NCBI RefSeq assembly: GCF_003352465.1
Contig: NZ_CP031153.1
Location: 858,465-922,464, forward strand
Direction of reading: 5' to 3'
Length of the DNA: 64,000 bases
Origin: Kordia sp. SMS9
GTDB taxonomy: Bacteria; Bacteroidota; Bacteroidia; Flavobacteriales; Flavobacteriaceae
Under the pieces are notes generated by a model. It saw nothing but the letters and a program-made list of their open reading frames with translations. It was not told where the DNA came from and searched no databases. Both the position numbers and the translations under genes were made by a program. This document shows, one piece after another, positions 37,150 through 45,722 of the stretch (positions are counted from its first letter, which is position 1; every line of letters starts with the position of its first letter).

Positions 37150-37164
37150 CGCAAACGTTTTCGT
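37150..37164. promoter_or_regulatory. LacI-type operator candidate in the susC-lacI divergent region
   Basis: CGCAAACGTTTTCG contains the CG-centred palindrome AAACGTTT typical of LacI/CcpA-type operators. It lies about 185 bp upstream of the susC start and 107 bp upstream of the lacI start, in the 303-bp divergent region, the rest of which is A/T-rich with no other feature seen. Confidence 0.5.
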
Positions 37165-37270
37165 GTTGAAAACTTTTATAAACATTGGGGTTTATCCATT
37201 TAAAACAGTGTATTTTTAACAAAAAAATAAAAAATCGTAGCTTTAATTATTGATCTTATAATAAACCCGT

Positions 37271-38311
37271 ATGAAGCGAAAAGTAACTCTCAAACAAATA
37301 GCCAAAGAATTAGATGTTTCTGTATCAACTGTTTCGAAAGCATTAAGAAATAGTAAAGAGATCAGTTTGGACACCAGAACGAAGGTTCAGGCATTTGCCA
37401 AACTCTATAATTACCGTCCAAATAACATTGCGTTGAGTCTCAAAAATAAACGCACCAAAACTATTGGCGTCATTATTCCCGAAATTGTTCACCATTTTTT
37501 CTCTAAAGTCATTAGCGGAATTGAAAAAGAAGCCAACAATCGAGGATATAATGTTATTATTGGACTTTCCAACGAGTCTTTTGACAAAGAAGTTATTAAC
37601 ATTGAAATGCTTGCCAACGGAAGTATTGATGGTTTTATCCTCTCTGTTGCTAAAGAAACACTGCTTTTACAGGATTACCATCATTTCTATGAAACGATTA
37701 ATCAGGGAATGCCAATTGTGATGTTTGATAGAGTTGTAAATGAAATCGCGTGTGATAAAGTGGTGGTGGATGATAAACTCGGTTCAAAAAAAGCAGTTGC
37801 CAAACTGATTGATAGTGGCTGTAAAAACATCGCACTCATTACAACCAAAGATTATGTAAATGTTGGAAAACTGCGTACACAAGGATATCTCGAAGCTTTA
37901 GAGGAACACAAAATTGCACCCAAAGCATCGCTTATCATTAAGGTAGAAGAAAACAAAGACAAGGAAGTAGAGATTGAAACGCTAGAAAAAGAAATTTCAG
38001 CCTTGTTAGAAAAAGAGAAAGATATCGATGGAATTTTTGCTGTAAATGAACTCTATGCCATCTCTGCCATGAAAATAGCAATTCACAAAGGTTATAAAAT
38101 TCCAGAAGAAATGTCAATCGTAGCTTTTACAGATGGAGTATTGTCCAAACATTCCATTCCTTCATTAAGTACCATCAGTCAGCATGCAGAAGAAATGGGC
38201 TCAAAATCAGCTACGATGTTAATTGACAAGTTAGAAGAACTAGTGGATGAAGAAAAATACCAAACAGAAGTCATCAACACCACATTAATTGAACGAGATA
38301 CCACACGGTAA
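37271..38311 (+). CDS. LacI-family transcriptional regulator of the alpha-glucan locus
   Basis: 346 residues. The N-terminal LacI helix-turn-helix is textbook (VTLKQIAKELDVSVSTVSKA at residues 4-23), followed by the periplasmic-binding-protein-like sensor domain (TIGVIIPEIVHHFFSKVISG, NGSIDGFILSVAK, IVMFDRVVNEIACDKVVVDD, DGIFAVNELYAISAMKIAIH). It sits between the two divergent arms and probably responds to maltose or a derivative. Candidate operators are at 37150 and 38463. Whether it represses or activates cannot be read from the sequence. Confidence 0.9.
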   Translation: MKRKVTLKQIAKELDVSVSTVSKALRNSKEISLDTRTKVQAFAKLYNYRPNNIALSLKNKRTKTIGVIIPEIVHHFFSKVISGIEKEANNRGYNVIIGLSNESFDKEVINIEMLANGSIDGFILSVAKETLLLQDYHHFYETINQGMPIVMFDRVVNEIACDKVVVDDKLGSKKAVAKLIDSGCKNIALITTKDYVNVGKLRTQGYLEALEEHKIAPKASLIIKVEENKDKEVEIETLEKEISALLEKEKDIDGIFAVNELYAISAMKIAIHKGYKIPEEMSIVAFTDGVLSKHSIPSLSTISQHAEEMGSKSATMLIDKLEELVDEEKYQTEVINTTLIERDTTR

Positions 38312-38462
38312 ACCTATGATATTCAAGTGCTAAATTGTTAAATTTTGACCCAATTACCGTTCAGAATTGCAATTTTTTAGTGGCTGTTTCAAAAAAACAA
38401 CTATATTTACAGAACAAAAATCAAGACTTATATTTTTACTTCTCACCCAAAAAGTAAGTTTT

Positions 38463-38482
38463 GATAAGTGTAAACGCTTATC
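38463..38482 (+). promoter_or_regulatory. Operator candidate before the MFS transporter gene
   Basis: An inverted repeat, GATAAG and CTTATC, around TGTAAACG, with a LacI-like TGTAAACGCTTA core. It lies 31 bp before the start codon of the maltose importer gene and resembles a degenerate LacI or cre-type site. Confidence 0.45.
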
Positions 38483-38512
38483 GTATAGAGTACTAACTAA
38501 TACATTACGATA

Positions 38513-40120
38513 ATGGAAAAGCGTAGATTAAGTTTCTGGGAAATATGGAACATGAGTTTCGGTTTCTTGGGAATTCAGTTTGGATTTGCCCTGCAAAATG
38601 CCAATGTCAGTAGAATTTTTGAAACCTTAGGAGCCAGTAAAGACGAATTGCCCATTTTATGGCTAGCTGCGCCAGTGACAGGCTTATTGGTTCAACCCGT
38701 AATTGGGTATTTTAGTGACCGCACTTGGCATCCAAAACTAGGAAGAAGAAGACCTTATTTCTTAGTGGGAGCCATTCTGGCTTCAATTGCGTTGATCATC
38801 ATGCCAAATTCACCCATGCTTTGGATGGCGGCAGGTACGCTTTGGATTATGGATGCGTCCATAAATATATCTATGGAACCTTTTAGAGCATTTGTTGGCG
38901 ACTTATTACCTAAAGAGCAACAAACCAAAGGTTATGCCATGCAAAGTTTTTTCATAGGAATTGGAGCTGTCGTGGCATCAATGCTTCCTTATATGTTAAA
39001 AAACTGGTTTGGTTTTGTAGATGATCCAAGTGAGACAGGAATTCCCTCGTCTGTAAAATGGTCTTTCTATTTAGGTGCAATTGCTTTTTTTGGTGCTGTA
39101 CTTTGGACTGTTATTTCTACAAAAGAATATCCTCCCGAGGATATGGAAGAACACGAAAAAGAAAAAAATGTGGGTGTTTTTAAAGGGCTTAAAGAATCAT
39201 TCTTAGGAATCTTTAAGATGCCTAAAACGATGCAACAATTATCGTGGGTACAATTCTTTAGCTGGTTTGCATTATTTTCTATGTGGATTTACACAACGAC
39301 CAGTATTACAAGTCACGTATACGATATGGACGTTTCTCAAGAACAATTTACTGAGATGAAACAAAGTTTTGATCCCTTAATGACTGAGGAAGTGAAGAAA
39401 AAAATCATAGAAGTAGAAAATCTTAGCTTCTCAGAAAAGATCAAAGGAATGTTTGTTCCCAATCCTGAACGAAGTAACCTAAAAAAACTAAGTGCTATTA
39501 ATGGCGAATTGAATGCTACTGCCGATAAATATGCAAAGGAAGATAACGTTCTTCTATCAAAAGGACTCATTAGTTTCTTTCTAAGTAAAGACATCACCAT
39601 AAGCGATACACTAAAAGAACGTCTTAACTACAACAATTCACAATACGAAACAGGAGCCGACTGGGTAGGAATTTGCTTTGCCGTATATAATGGTATTGCA
39701 GCTTTATTTGCGCTACTCCTTCCTTTTTTAGCAAGAAGATTGACTAGAAAAGTCACGCACATGCTATGCTTAATAGCTGGTGGACTCGGGTTAATTTCCA
39801 TTCTATTTATTAGTAATGATTGGTATCTTCTTATTTCAATGATTGGCGTTGGAATTGCTTGGGCAAGTATATTGTCCATGCCGTATGCCATGCTTGCGGG
39901 CGTTTTACCAACAAATAAGATGGGATATTATATGGGAGTTTTCAATTTCTTTATTGTCATTCCACAAATAATATCCGCAGGAATTTTAGGATACTTATTG
40001 AACAAGCTATTTAATGGCGATTCAATTTATGCCTTAGTCATTGGAGGAATTATGATGATTCTTGCTGGAATATTAACATTACGAGTAAATGATAACCCAA
40101 CAGCAGAAATTAATGAATAA
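38513..40120 (+). CDS. Maltose-type MFS sugar transporter
   Basis: 535 residues with about 12 predicted membrane helices and a long hydrophilic loop at about residues 280-380. The N-terminus WNMSFGFLGIQFGFALQNAN and the pair PVTGLLVQPVIGYFSDRTWH / LGRRRPYFLVGA identify the SLC45/GPH-like MFS sugar importers used for maltose in Bacteroidetes. The stop overlaps the next gene by 8 bp, placing it in an operon with beta-phosphoglucomutase and maltose phosphorylase. Role: moving maltose or short maltodextrins across the inner membrane. The acidic/charged loop is longer than in many homologs. Confidence 0.88.
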   Translation: MEKRRLSFWEIWNMSFGFLGIQFGFALQNANVSRIFETLGASKDELPILWLAAPVTGLLVQPVIGYFSDRTWHPKLGRRRPYFLVGAILASIALIIMPNSPMLWMAAGTLWIMDASINISMEPFRAFVGDLLPKEQQTKGYAMQSFFIGIGAVVASMLPYMLKNWFGFVDDPSETGIPSSVKWSFYLGAIAFFGAVLWTVISTKEYPPEDMEEHEKEKNVGVFKGLKESFLGIFKMPKTMQQLSWVQFFSWFALFSMWIYTTTSITSHVYDMDVSQEQFTEMKQSFDPLMTEEVKKKIIEVENLSFSEKIKGMFVPNPERSNLKKLSAINGELNATADKYAKEDNVLLSKGLISFFLSKDITISDTLKERLNYNNSQYETGADWVGICFAVYNGIAALFALLLPFLARRLTRKVTHMLCLIAGGLGLISILFISNDWYLLISMIGVGIAWASILSMPYAMLAGVLPTNKMGYYMGVFNFFIVIPQIISAGILGYLLNKLFNGDSIYALVIGGIMMILAGILTLRVNDNPTAEINE

Positions 40121-40769
40121 AAAAGGATTTATATTTGATTTAGATGGTGTCATTGTTGATACTGCAAAATACCATTACCTCGCTTGGAAACAACTTGCCA
40201 ACGAGCTTGGTTTTGACATCACACTAGCACAAAACGAACAACTCAAAGGAGTCAGCAGAATCCGATCACTAGAAATTATTCTAGGATGGGGAAATAAAAC
40301 ACTTTCCGAAGAAGAGTTCAACAAATACATGGCAGAGAAAAACGATAACTATTTATCGCATATTGCACAAATGGACGCAGGAGAAATTCTACCTGATGTT
40401 CCAAAAACACTCAACTATTTACAAGAAACACAGCAAAGAATTGCACTTGGATCCGCCAGTAAAAACGCGCGCAAAATTCTACAAAAAGTAGGCTTATTCG
40501 ATGTTTTTGAAGGTATTGTAGACGGAAATGACGTCAGCAAAGCAAAACCCGATCCAGAAGTATTTCTCATTGCTGCCGAAAAACTAAACATCACACCGAA
40601 AAATTGTATTGTATTTGAAGACTCTGTCGCTGGCGTTACTGCCGCAAATACCGCCGACATGATTTCTATCGGAATCGGTTCCGAAGAAGCACTCGGTCAT
40701 GCCGATTATGTCTTCAACGATTTTACCGAAATACAAACCAATTTTATAAACGAATTAATAAATAGATAG
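40113..40769 (+). CDS. pgmB: Beta-phosphoglucomutase
   Basis: 218 residues from the ATG at 40113, which overlaps the MFS stop by 8 bp; an earlier in-frame ATG at 40089 would add eight residues. HAD signatures are present: GFIFDLDGVIVDTAKYHY (nucleophile Asp9, acid/base Asp11), LGSASKNARKIL, KAKPDPEVFL and IVFEDSVAGV. KGVSRIRSLEIIL is the PGM cap substrate loop. Reaction: beta-glucose-1-phosphate to glucose-6-phosphate, using the product of the GH65 phosphorylase encoded 100 bp downstream. Confidence 0.93.
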   Translation: MNKKGFIFDLDGVIVDTAKYHYLAWKQLANELGFDITLAQNEQLKGVSRIRSLEIILGWGNKTLSEEEFNKYMAEKNDNYLSHIAQMDAGEILPDVPKTLNYLQETQQRIALGSASKNARKILQKVGLFDVFEGIVDGNDVSKAKPDPEVFLIAAEKLNITPKNCIVFEDSVAGVTAANTADMISIGIGSEEALGHADYVFNDFTEIQTNFINELINR

Positions 40770-40779
40770 CTTGGAATCA

Positions 40780-40865
40780 GATCGCTTCTCGCAAAAAGCC
40801 TAAAAGCGTTCACACTGAGCGCAGCCGAAGTGAAGCGATCTAACATCTAATATCTAACATCTCAT
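40780..40865. repeat. Flavobacterial REP-like intergenic repeat (pgmB-mapA gap)
   Basis: Contains CACTGAGCGCAGCCGAAGTG, a near-palindromic unit common between flavobacterial genes, followed by simple CATCTAATATCTAACATCTC. Related units occur at 43310-43530 and 45500-45715. Confidence 0.55.
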
Positions 40866-40871
40866 AAAATA

Positions 40872-43178
40872 ATGAATCAGAATTATATACAGCCAGACAA
40901 CTGGTCAATCATCGAAGAAGGATTTGATATAGAAAGTGTTAAATCTTCGGAAAGTCTCTTTAGCATCGGAAACGGCGCTATGGGACAAAGAGCTAATTTT
41001 GAAGAATACTACTCTGGACCAACGTTTCAGGGAAGTTACATCGCTGGAGTATATTATCCAGACAAAACAAAAGTAGGTTGGTGGAAAAATGGCTATCCCG
41101 AATACTTCGCCAAAGTACTCAATGCACCAAACTGGATTGGTATTAATGTAAAAATCAATGACGAAGCACTCGATTTGAATGCCTGCAAAGAAGTCAAAGA
41201 TTTTCGCCGCGAACTCAACATGAAAGAAGGTTGGTACGAGCGTACATTTATAGCTACTTTACAAAATGATATCGAAGTAGCAGTTTCCGCAAAACGATTT
41301 CTAAGTTTAGACATTGACGAAGTTGGTGCTATCGCGTACAGCGTACAACCACTCAACAGCGACGCAACCATCAAATTGACACCCTATTTAGATGCCGGAA
41401 TCAAAAATGAAGATGCCAACTGGGAAGAAAAATTCTGGGAAACCATTCAAGTCAAAGAAGAAAACAATCAAGCATTTATCGTTGCCAAAACCCTAAAAAC
41501 AGATTTCTACGCATGTACATTCATGCACACAGAACTCAAACTAAATGATAAAAAACTTGACTTACCAACGAATGTTTCGCAAAAATCAACAGACATTTCG
41601 TTTCACTACACACAAGAAGTCAACGCAAACGAAACATTGACCATTCATAAATATGGTGGGTATACTGTTTGCACAAATCACGATAAATACGAACTCATTG
41701 CCGCAGCAAAAAAAGCATTGTGTGAAGCAACTTCACTAGGATTTGACACATTACTCGAAAACCAAAAAGAAGCCTGGGCAAAAATTTGGGAAATGGCAGA
41801 CATTACCATTGAAGGTGATGTAAAAGCACAACAAGGAATTCGTTTCAATATCTTCCAACTCAACCAAACGTATTTGGGGAAAGATTCGCGCCTCAACATC
41901 GGTCCAAAAGGATTCACCGGCGAAAAATATGGCGGAAGTACCTATTGGGATACGGAAGCCTATTGCATTCCGTTTTACATGACTACAAAAGATCAACAAG
42001 TAGCACGAAACCTATTGCAATACCGTTACAATCACTTAGAAAAAGCCATTGAAAACGCGCAAAAACTTGGATTCAACAATGGCGCGGCACTCTATCCAAT
42101 GGTAACGATGAACGGCGAAGAATGTCACAACGAGTGGGAAATCACCTTTGAAGAAATTCACCGAAATGGTGCTATTGCATTTGCCATTTACAACTATACA
42201 CGTTATACGGGCGATTACAGTTACATTCCAGAAATGGGACTCGAAGTCATGATCGGAATTGCACGTTTTTGGCATCAAAGAGCTACCTTCTCTACCGCAA
42301 AAAACAAATATGTAATTCTCGGTGTTACAGGACCCAACGAATACGAAAACAACGTCAATAACAATTGGTACACAAACTACACCGCACAATGGTGTATCAA
42401 ATTTGCCAAAGATCACATTGAAAAAGTAAAGCAAGAATACGCAGGCGATTACAAACGCATCATGCAAAAAGTAAGATTGTCCGATCAAGAAATCTCTTCG
42501 TGGATGGAAGTTGCCGAAAACATGTATTTCCCATACAGTGAAGAATACGGCGTATACTTACAGCAAGATGGTTTCCTAGACAAAGACTTGGTGAGTGTTG
42601 CCGATTTAGACCAAGCACACCGACCAATCAATCAAAAATGGAGTTGGGACAGAATTCTGCGTTCACCATACATCAAGCAAGCAGATACCTTACAAGGATT
42701 CTACTTCTTTGAAGATCATTTCACCAAAGACGAATTGGAAAAACACTTTAACTTTTACGAACCATTTACCGTTCACGAATCCTCATTGTCTCCTTGTGTG
42801 CATAGCATTCAAGCGGCAAAACTGAACAAAATGGACATGGCGTATACGTTCTATCTGCGTACATCGCGACTCGATTTGGACGATTACAACAAAGAAGTCG
42901 AAGAAGGGTTGCACATCACCTCCATGGCAGGAACTTGGATGAGTATTGTAGAAGGTTTTGGTGGCATGCGCATGAAAAACGATACGCTCTCTTTTGAACC
43001 ACGAATTCCGTGGCAATGGAAAGGCTATTCGTTCAAAGTCAACTATCGAAATCACATTCTCAAAATCAACGTCACACACAACGGAACCTCGTTCGAGCTT
43101 GAAAAAGGCGATGATTTAGTCATTCTAGTCGATGGAAAAAAAGTAGCAGTTTCACCAAACGATTTGGTAACTGTTTGA
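40872..43178 (+). CDS. GH65 maltose phosphorylase
   Basis: 768 residues, the standard GH65 length. Conserved pieces include ESLFSIGNGAMGQRANFEEY at the start, YWDTEAYCIPFYM, the catalytic VTGPNEYENNVNNNWYTN with Glu490 as general acid, and HESSLSPCVHSI followed by the C-terminal GMRMKNDTLSFEPRIP. Reaction: maltose plus phosphate to glucose plus beta-glucose-1-phosphate, cytoplasmic (no signal peptide). The neighbouring pgmB supports a beta-glucose-1-phosphate product. Trehalose or kojibiose phosphorylase are the alternatives; the maltodextrin context favours maltose. Confidence 0.92.
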   Translation: MNQNYIQPDNWSIIEEGFDIESVKSSESLFSIGNGAMGQRANFEEYYSGPTFQGSYIAGVYYPDKTKVGWWKNGYPEYFAKVLNAPNWIGINVKINDEALDLNACKEVKDFRRELNMKEGWYERTFIATLQNDIEVAVSAKRFLSLDIDEVGAIAYSVQPLNSDATIKLTPYLDAGIKNEDANWEEKFWETIQVKEENNQAFIVAKTLKTDFYACTFMHTELKLNDKKLDLPTNVSQKSTDISFHYTQEVNANETLTIHKYGGYTVCTNHDKYELIAAAKKALCEATSLGFDTLLENQKEAWAKIWEMADITIEGDVKAQQGIRFNIFQLNQTYLGKDSRLNIGPKGFTGEKYGGSTYWDTEAYCIPFYMTTKDQQVARNLLQYRYNHLEKAIENAQKLGFNNGAALYPMVTMNGEECHNEWEITFEEIHRNGAIAFAIYNYTRYTGDYSYIPEMGLEVMIGIARFWHQRATFSTAKNKYVILGVTGPNEYENNVNNNWYTNYTAQWCIKFAKDHIEKVKQEYAGDYKRIMQKVRLSDQEISSWMEVAENMYFPYSEEYGVYLQQDGFLDKDLVSVADLDQAHRPINQKWSWDRILRSPYIKQADTLQGFYFFEDHFTKDELEKHFNFYEPFTVHESSLSPCVHSIQAAKLNKMDMAYTFYLRTSRLDLDDYNKEVEEGLHITSMAGTWMSIVEGFGGMRMKNDTLSFEPRIPWQWKGYSFKVNYRNHILKINVTHNGTSFELEKGDDLVILVDGKKVAVSPNDLVTV

Positions 43179-43309
43179 ATATAAAATAACGATTTGGAGC
43201 TAATTCCTGCTTTCCGTTGTATCTTTTTTTGCCACTTATAAAAGCAAAAAAAGGATGCCACTGCAATCAGGGCTAGTCAGAACCTTAAAGGTTTCAAACA
43301 AAATGTTGG

Positions 43310-43530
43310 AATATAGTAGTGAGTAGTGAGATATTAGTATTGAGATTTGAGATTTTTTGAAACGTCATTGCGAACAAAGTGAAGCAATCCGTTTCCTAAA
43401 AAACGAAAATCATCACTTCGAGTGATTTTTTGTCATTGAGCTTGTCGAAATGAAAAAATTTAGTATCGAGAAGTACTATGAAACGAAAACATCTCATTAC
43501 GCAATACTAACATCTCATTACTAACACACA
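43310..43530. repeat. Composite flavobacterial intergenic repeat (mapA-amylase gap)
   Basis: AT-rich units of the type GTGAGATATTAGTATTGAGA on both flanks (inverted at the right end: CTCATTACGCAATACTAACA) enclose CGTCATTGCGAACAAAGTGA and then TCACTTCGAGTGA, TTGAGCTTGTCGAAATGA and TATCGAGAAGTACTA. The last three recur at 45642-45715. This explains the 357-bp gap before the amylase gene. Confidence 0.6.
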
Positions 43531-43535
43531 ATCAG

Positions 43536-45497
43536 ATGAAAAAAATAATCCTAGTTACACTATTAGTATTTTGCTTCTCTTGCAACACAAAAGAAGAAAA
43601 AACAAACATTGACACAACTGAAGTTTCATCATCAAAAGTGACAGAAGTCAAAAACGACCTCGAACGTGTTGAACCTCCCTATTGGTGGACAGGTTTCAAA
43701 AACACAAAACTCCAACTCTTAGTCAATCATCCAAGCATTTCAAAAGCAACACCAAACATCGCAAATGCAAATATCAAACTAGAAAAAGTTGAAAAAGGCG
43801 AAAGTCCCAACTATCTATTCATTGATCTAGATATTGCAAATGCCAATGCAGGACAATTCAATATCGAATTCAAACTTGAAAATGGTGAAACACTCACACA
43901 AACCTACGAACTCAAAAAACGCGCAAAAGCAGCCAACGACTATGTAGGTTTCGACAGTTCAGACGTTTTATACCTCATTACGCCTGATCGTTTTGCAAAT
44001 GGCAATGCAAACAACGACATTCCTATCAAAAAAACAGGCACTGACGAGGTCGGAAAAAAAGTAAGCTTTCTAAAAGAAGCAACAATCAATCGTAAGGACG
44101 ATTATGCGCGTCACGGTGGTGATATCACAGGAATCACACAACATTTAGACTATATTGACGAAATGGGTTTCACGGCAATTTGGTCGTGTCCGTTACTCAC
44201 AAACGACATGCCACGCAGTTCCTATCACGGATATGCTATTACCGATTATTATGAAGTTGACCCGCGTTTTGGAACCTTTGATGAATACAAAGAATTGGCA
44301 GACAAAGCTAGAGAACGCGGTATGAAACTCATCATGGATCAAGTGGCAAATCATTGCGGATTGGGACATTGGTGGATGAAAGATTTACCTTTTAGCGATT
44401 GGGTAAACTATCAAAAAGACTTTGAAAACAATGAAAAAGTAAACTTTTCAAACCATCGAAGAACTTCAAACCAAGATTTATATGCTTCTAAAAGTGACAA
44501 AGAAGGCATGACAAAAGGTTGGTTTGTCCGTGCCATGCCCGATCTCAATCAGCGCAATCCATACATGGCAAACTACATCATTCAAAACAGCATTTGGTGG
44601 ATTGAATCTCTAGGATTAAGCGGAATTCGCCAAGATACCTATCCATATCCCGACAAAGAATTTATGAGCAATTGGGCAGGCGCCATCATGACGGAATATC
44701 CTAACTTTTCTATTGTTGGGGAAGAATGGAGCTACAATCCGTTGTTAATTGGCTATTGGCAAACTGGCGCCAACAACAAAGACGGCTACGAAAGCAATTT
44801 AAAATCATCCATGGATTTTGCCATGCAAAGGAACACGGTACAAGCCCTCAACGAAGAAGAAGCTTGGGACAGAGGTTTGGTGAAAATTTATGAAGGTTTG
44901 GCAAATGACTTTCAGTACGCAAATCCAAAAGACATCATGATATTTCCAGATAATCATGATATGAGTCGCATCTTTACACAACTCAACGGTGATGTTGCCA
45001 ACACAAAAATGGCGTTGAGCTATCAATTGATGCTTCCAAGAATTCCACAACTCTATTATGGAACGGAAATCTTAATGAACGACTTTGCAAAACCTGGTGA
45101 TCACGGATTAATCCGAACCGATTTTCCTGGTGGTTGGGAAGGTGATAGTGTAAACGCATTTACTGGCGAAGGTTTGACTTCGGAACAAAAAGACATGCAA
45201 GCATATCTTAAAAAACTATTGAATTTCCGCAAAACTAGCAAAGCCATTCACGAAGGGAAAACAGTACACTTTGCACCATTTTTAGGAACCTATTTCTTAT
45301 TTAGAACGTTGGGCGACGAAACGATTGTACACATCATCAACAAAAACGAAAAACCCATCTCTATAGATTTAAAACGCTATGCTGAAATGAATTTGACAGG
45401 AAAAACCTTGACAAATGTAATCACTGGTGAAAAATTTACATGGAACGATGAAATTGAGTTCAAAGAAAAAGGAAGCATCATATTAACGACGAAGTAG
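43536..45497 (+). CDS. GH13 lipoprotein, neopullulanase/cyclomaltodextrinase type
   Basis: 653 residues. A lipobox (CFSCNTK, Cys16) places it in the envelope. An N-terminal beta domain (about 45-130) of the cyclomaltodextrinase N type starts VEPPYWWTGFKNTKLQLLVN. The GH13 catalytic residues are readable: Asp367 in GIRQDTY, Glu396 in IVGEEWS and Asp475 in DNHDMSR. LIMDQVANHCGLGHWW is conserved region I. Role: hydrolysing maltodextrins or cyclic glucans in the periplasm, comparable to SusA/neopullulanase. It is one of a run of four plus-strand genes that continue the sugar pathway. Confidence 0.9.
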   Translation: MKKIILVTLLVFCFSCNTKEEKTNIDTTEVSSSKVTEVKNDLERVEPPYWWTGFKNTKLQLLVNHPSISKATPNIANANIKLEKVEKGESPNYLFIDLDIANANAGQFNIEFKLENGETLTQTYELKKRAKAANDYVGFDSSDVLYLITPDRFANGNANNDIPIKKTGTDEVGKKVSFLKEATINRKDDYARHGGDITGITQHLDYIDEMGFTAIWSCPLLTNDMPRSSYHGYAITDYYEVDPRFGTFDEYKELADKARERGMKLIMDQVANHCGLGHWWMKDLPFSDWVNYQKDFENNEKVNFSNHRRTSNQDLYASKSDKEGMTKGWFVRAMPDLNQRNPYMANYIIQNSIWWIESLGLSGIRQDTYPYPDKEFMSNWAGAIMTEYPNFSIVGEEWSYNPLLIGYWQTGANNKDGYESNLKSSMDFAMQRNTVQALNEEEAWDRGLVKIYEGLANDFQYANPKDIMIFPDNHDMSRIFTQLNGDVANTKMALSYQLMLPRIPQLYYGTEILMNDFAKPGDHGLIRTDFPGGWEGDSVNAFTGEGLTSEQKDMQAYLKKLLNFRKTSKAIHEGKTVHFAPFLGTYFLFRTLGDETIVHIINKNEKPISIDLKRYAEMNLTGKTLTNVITGEKFTWNDEIEFKEKGSIILTTK

Positions 45498-45499
45498 AT

Positions 45500-45715
45500 T
45501 AGATATGAGAAGTGAGTAATGAGTATTGAGAGCAATTCAAATGTCAGTTCGAGCGCAGTCGAGAAGCCAATGAAACCAAAAAGGTAAAATAGCCTTGTCT
45601 CAATTCTCAATACTAAAATCTAAATACTAAAAAAACAAAACGTCACTTCGAGTGATTTGCTGTCATTGAGCTCGTCGAAATGAAGAAAATTGTATCGAGA
45701 AGTACTTGGAAAACC
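45500..45715. repeat. Composite flavobacterial intergenic repeat, second copy
   Basis: Contains GAGAAGTGAGTAATGAGTATT, here cut to its pattern (short GTGAG/ATTGAG units), TCGAGCGCAGTCGAGAAG, and TCACTTCGAGTGA, TTGAGCTCGTCGAAATGA, TATCGAGAAGTACTT as at 43400-43490. Confidence 0.6.
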
Positions 45716-45722
45716 AAATATC

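Noticed and set aside
42036..42488. 150-codon open frame opposite the GH65 gene
   Set aside because: It covers the conserved catalytic stretch of maltose phosphorylase and is only its complement.
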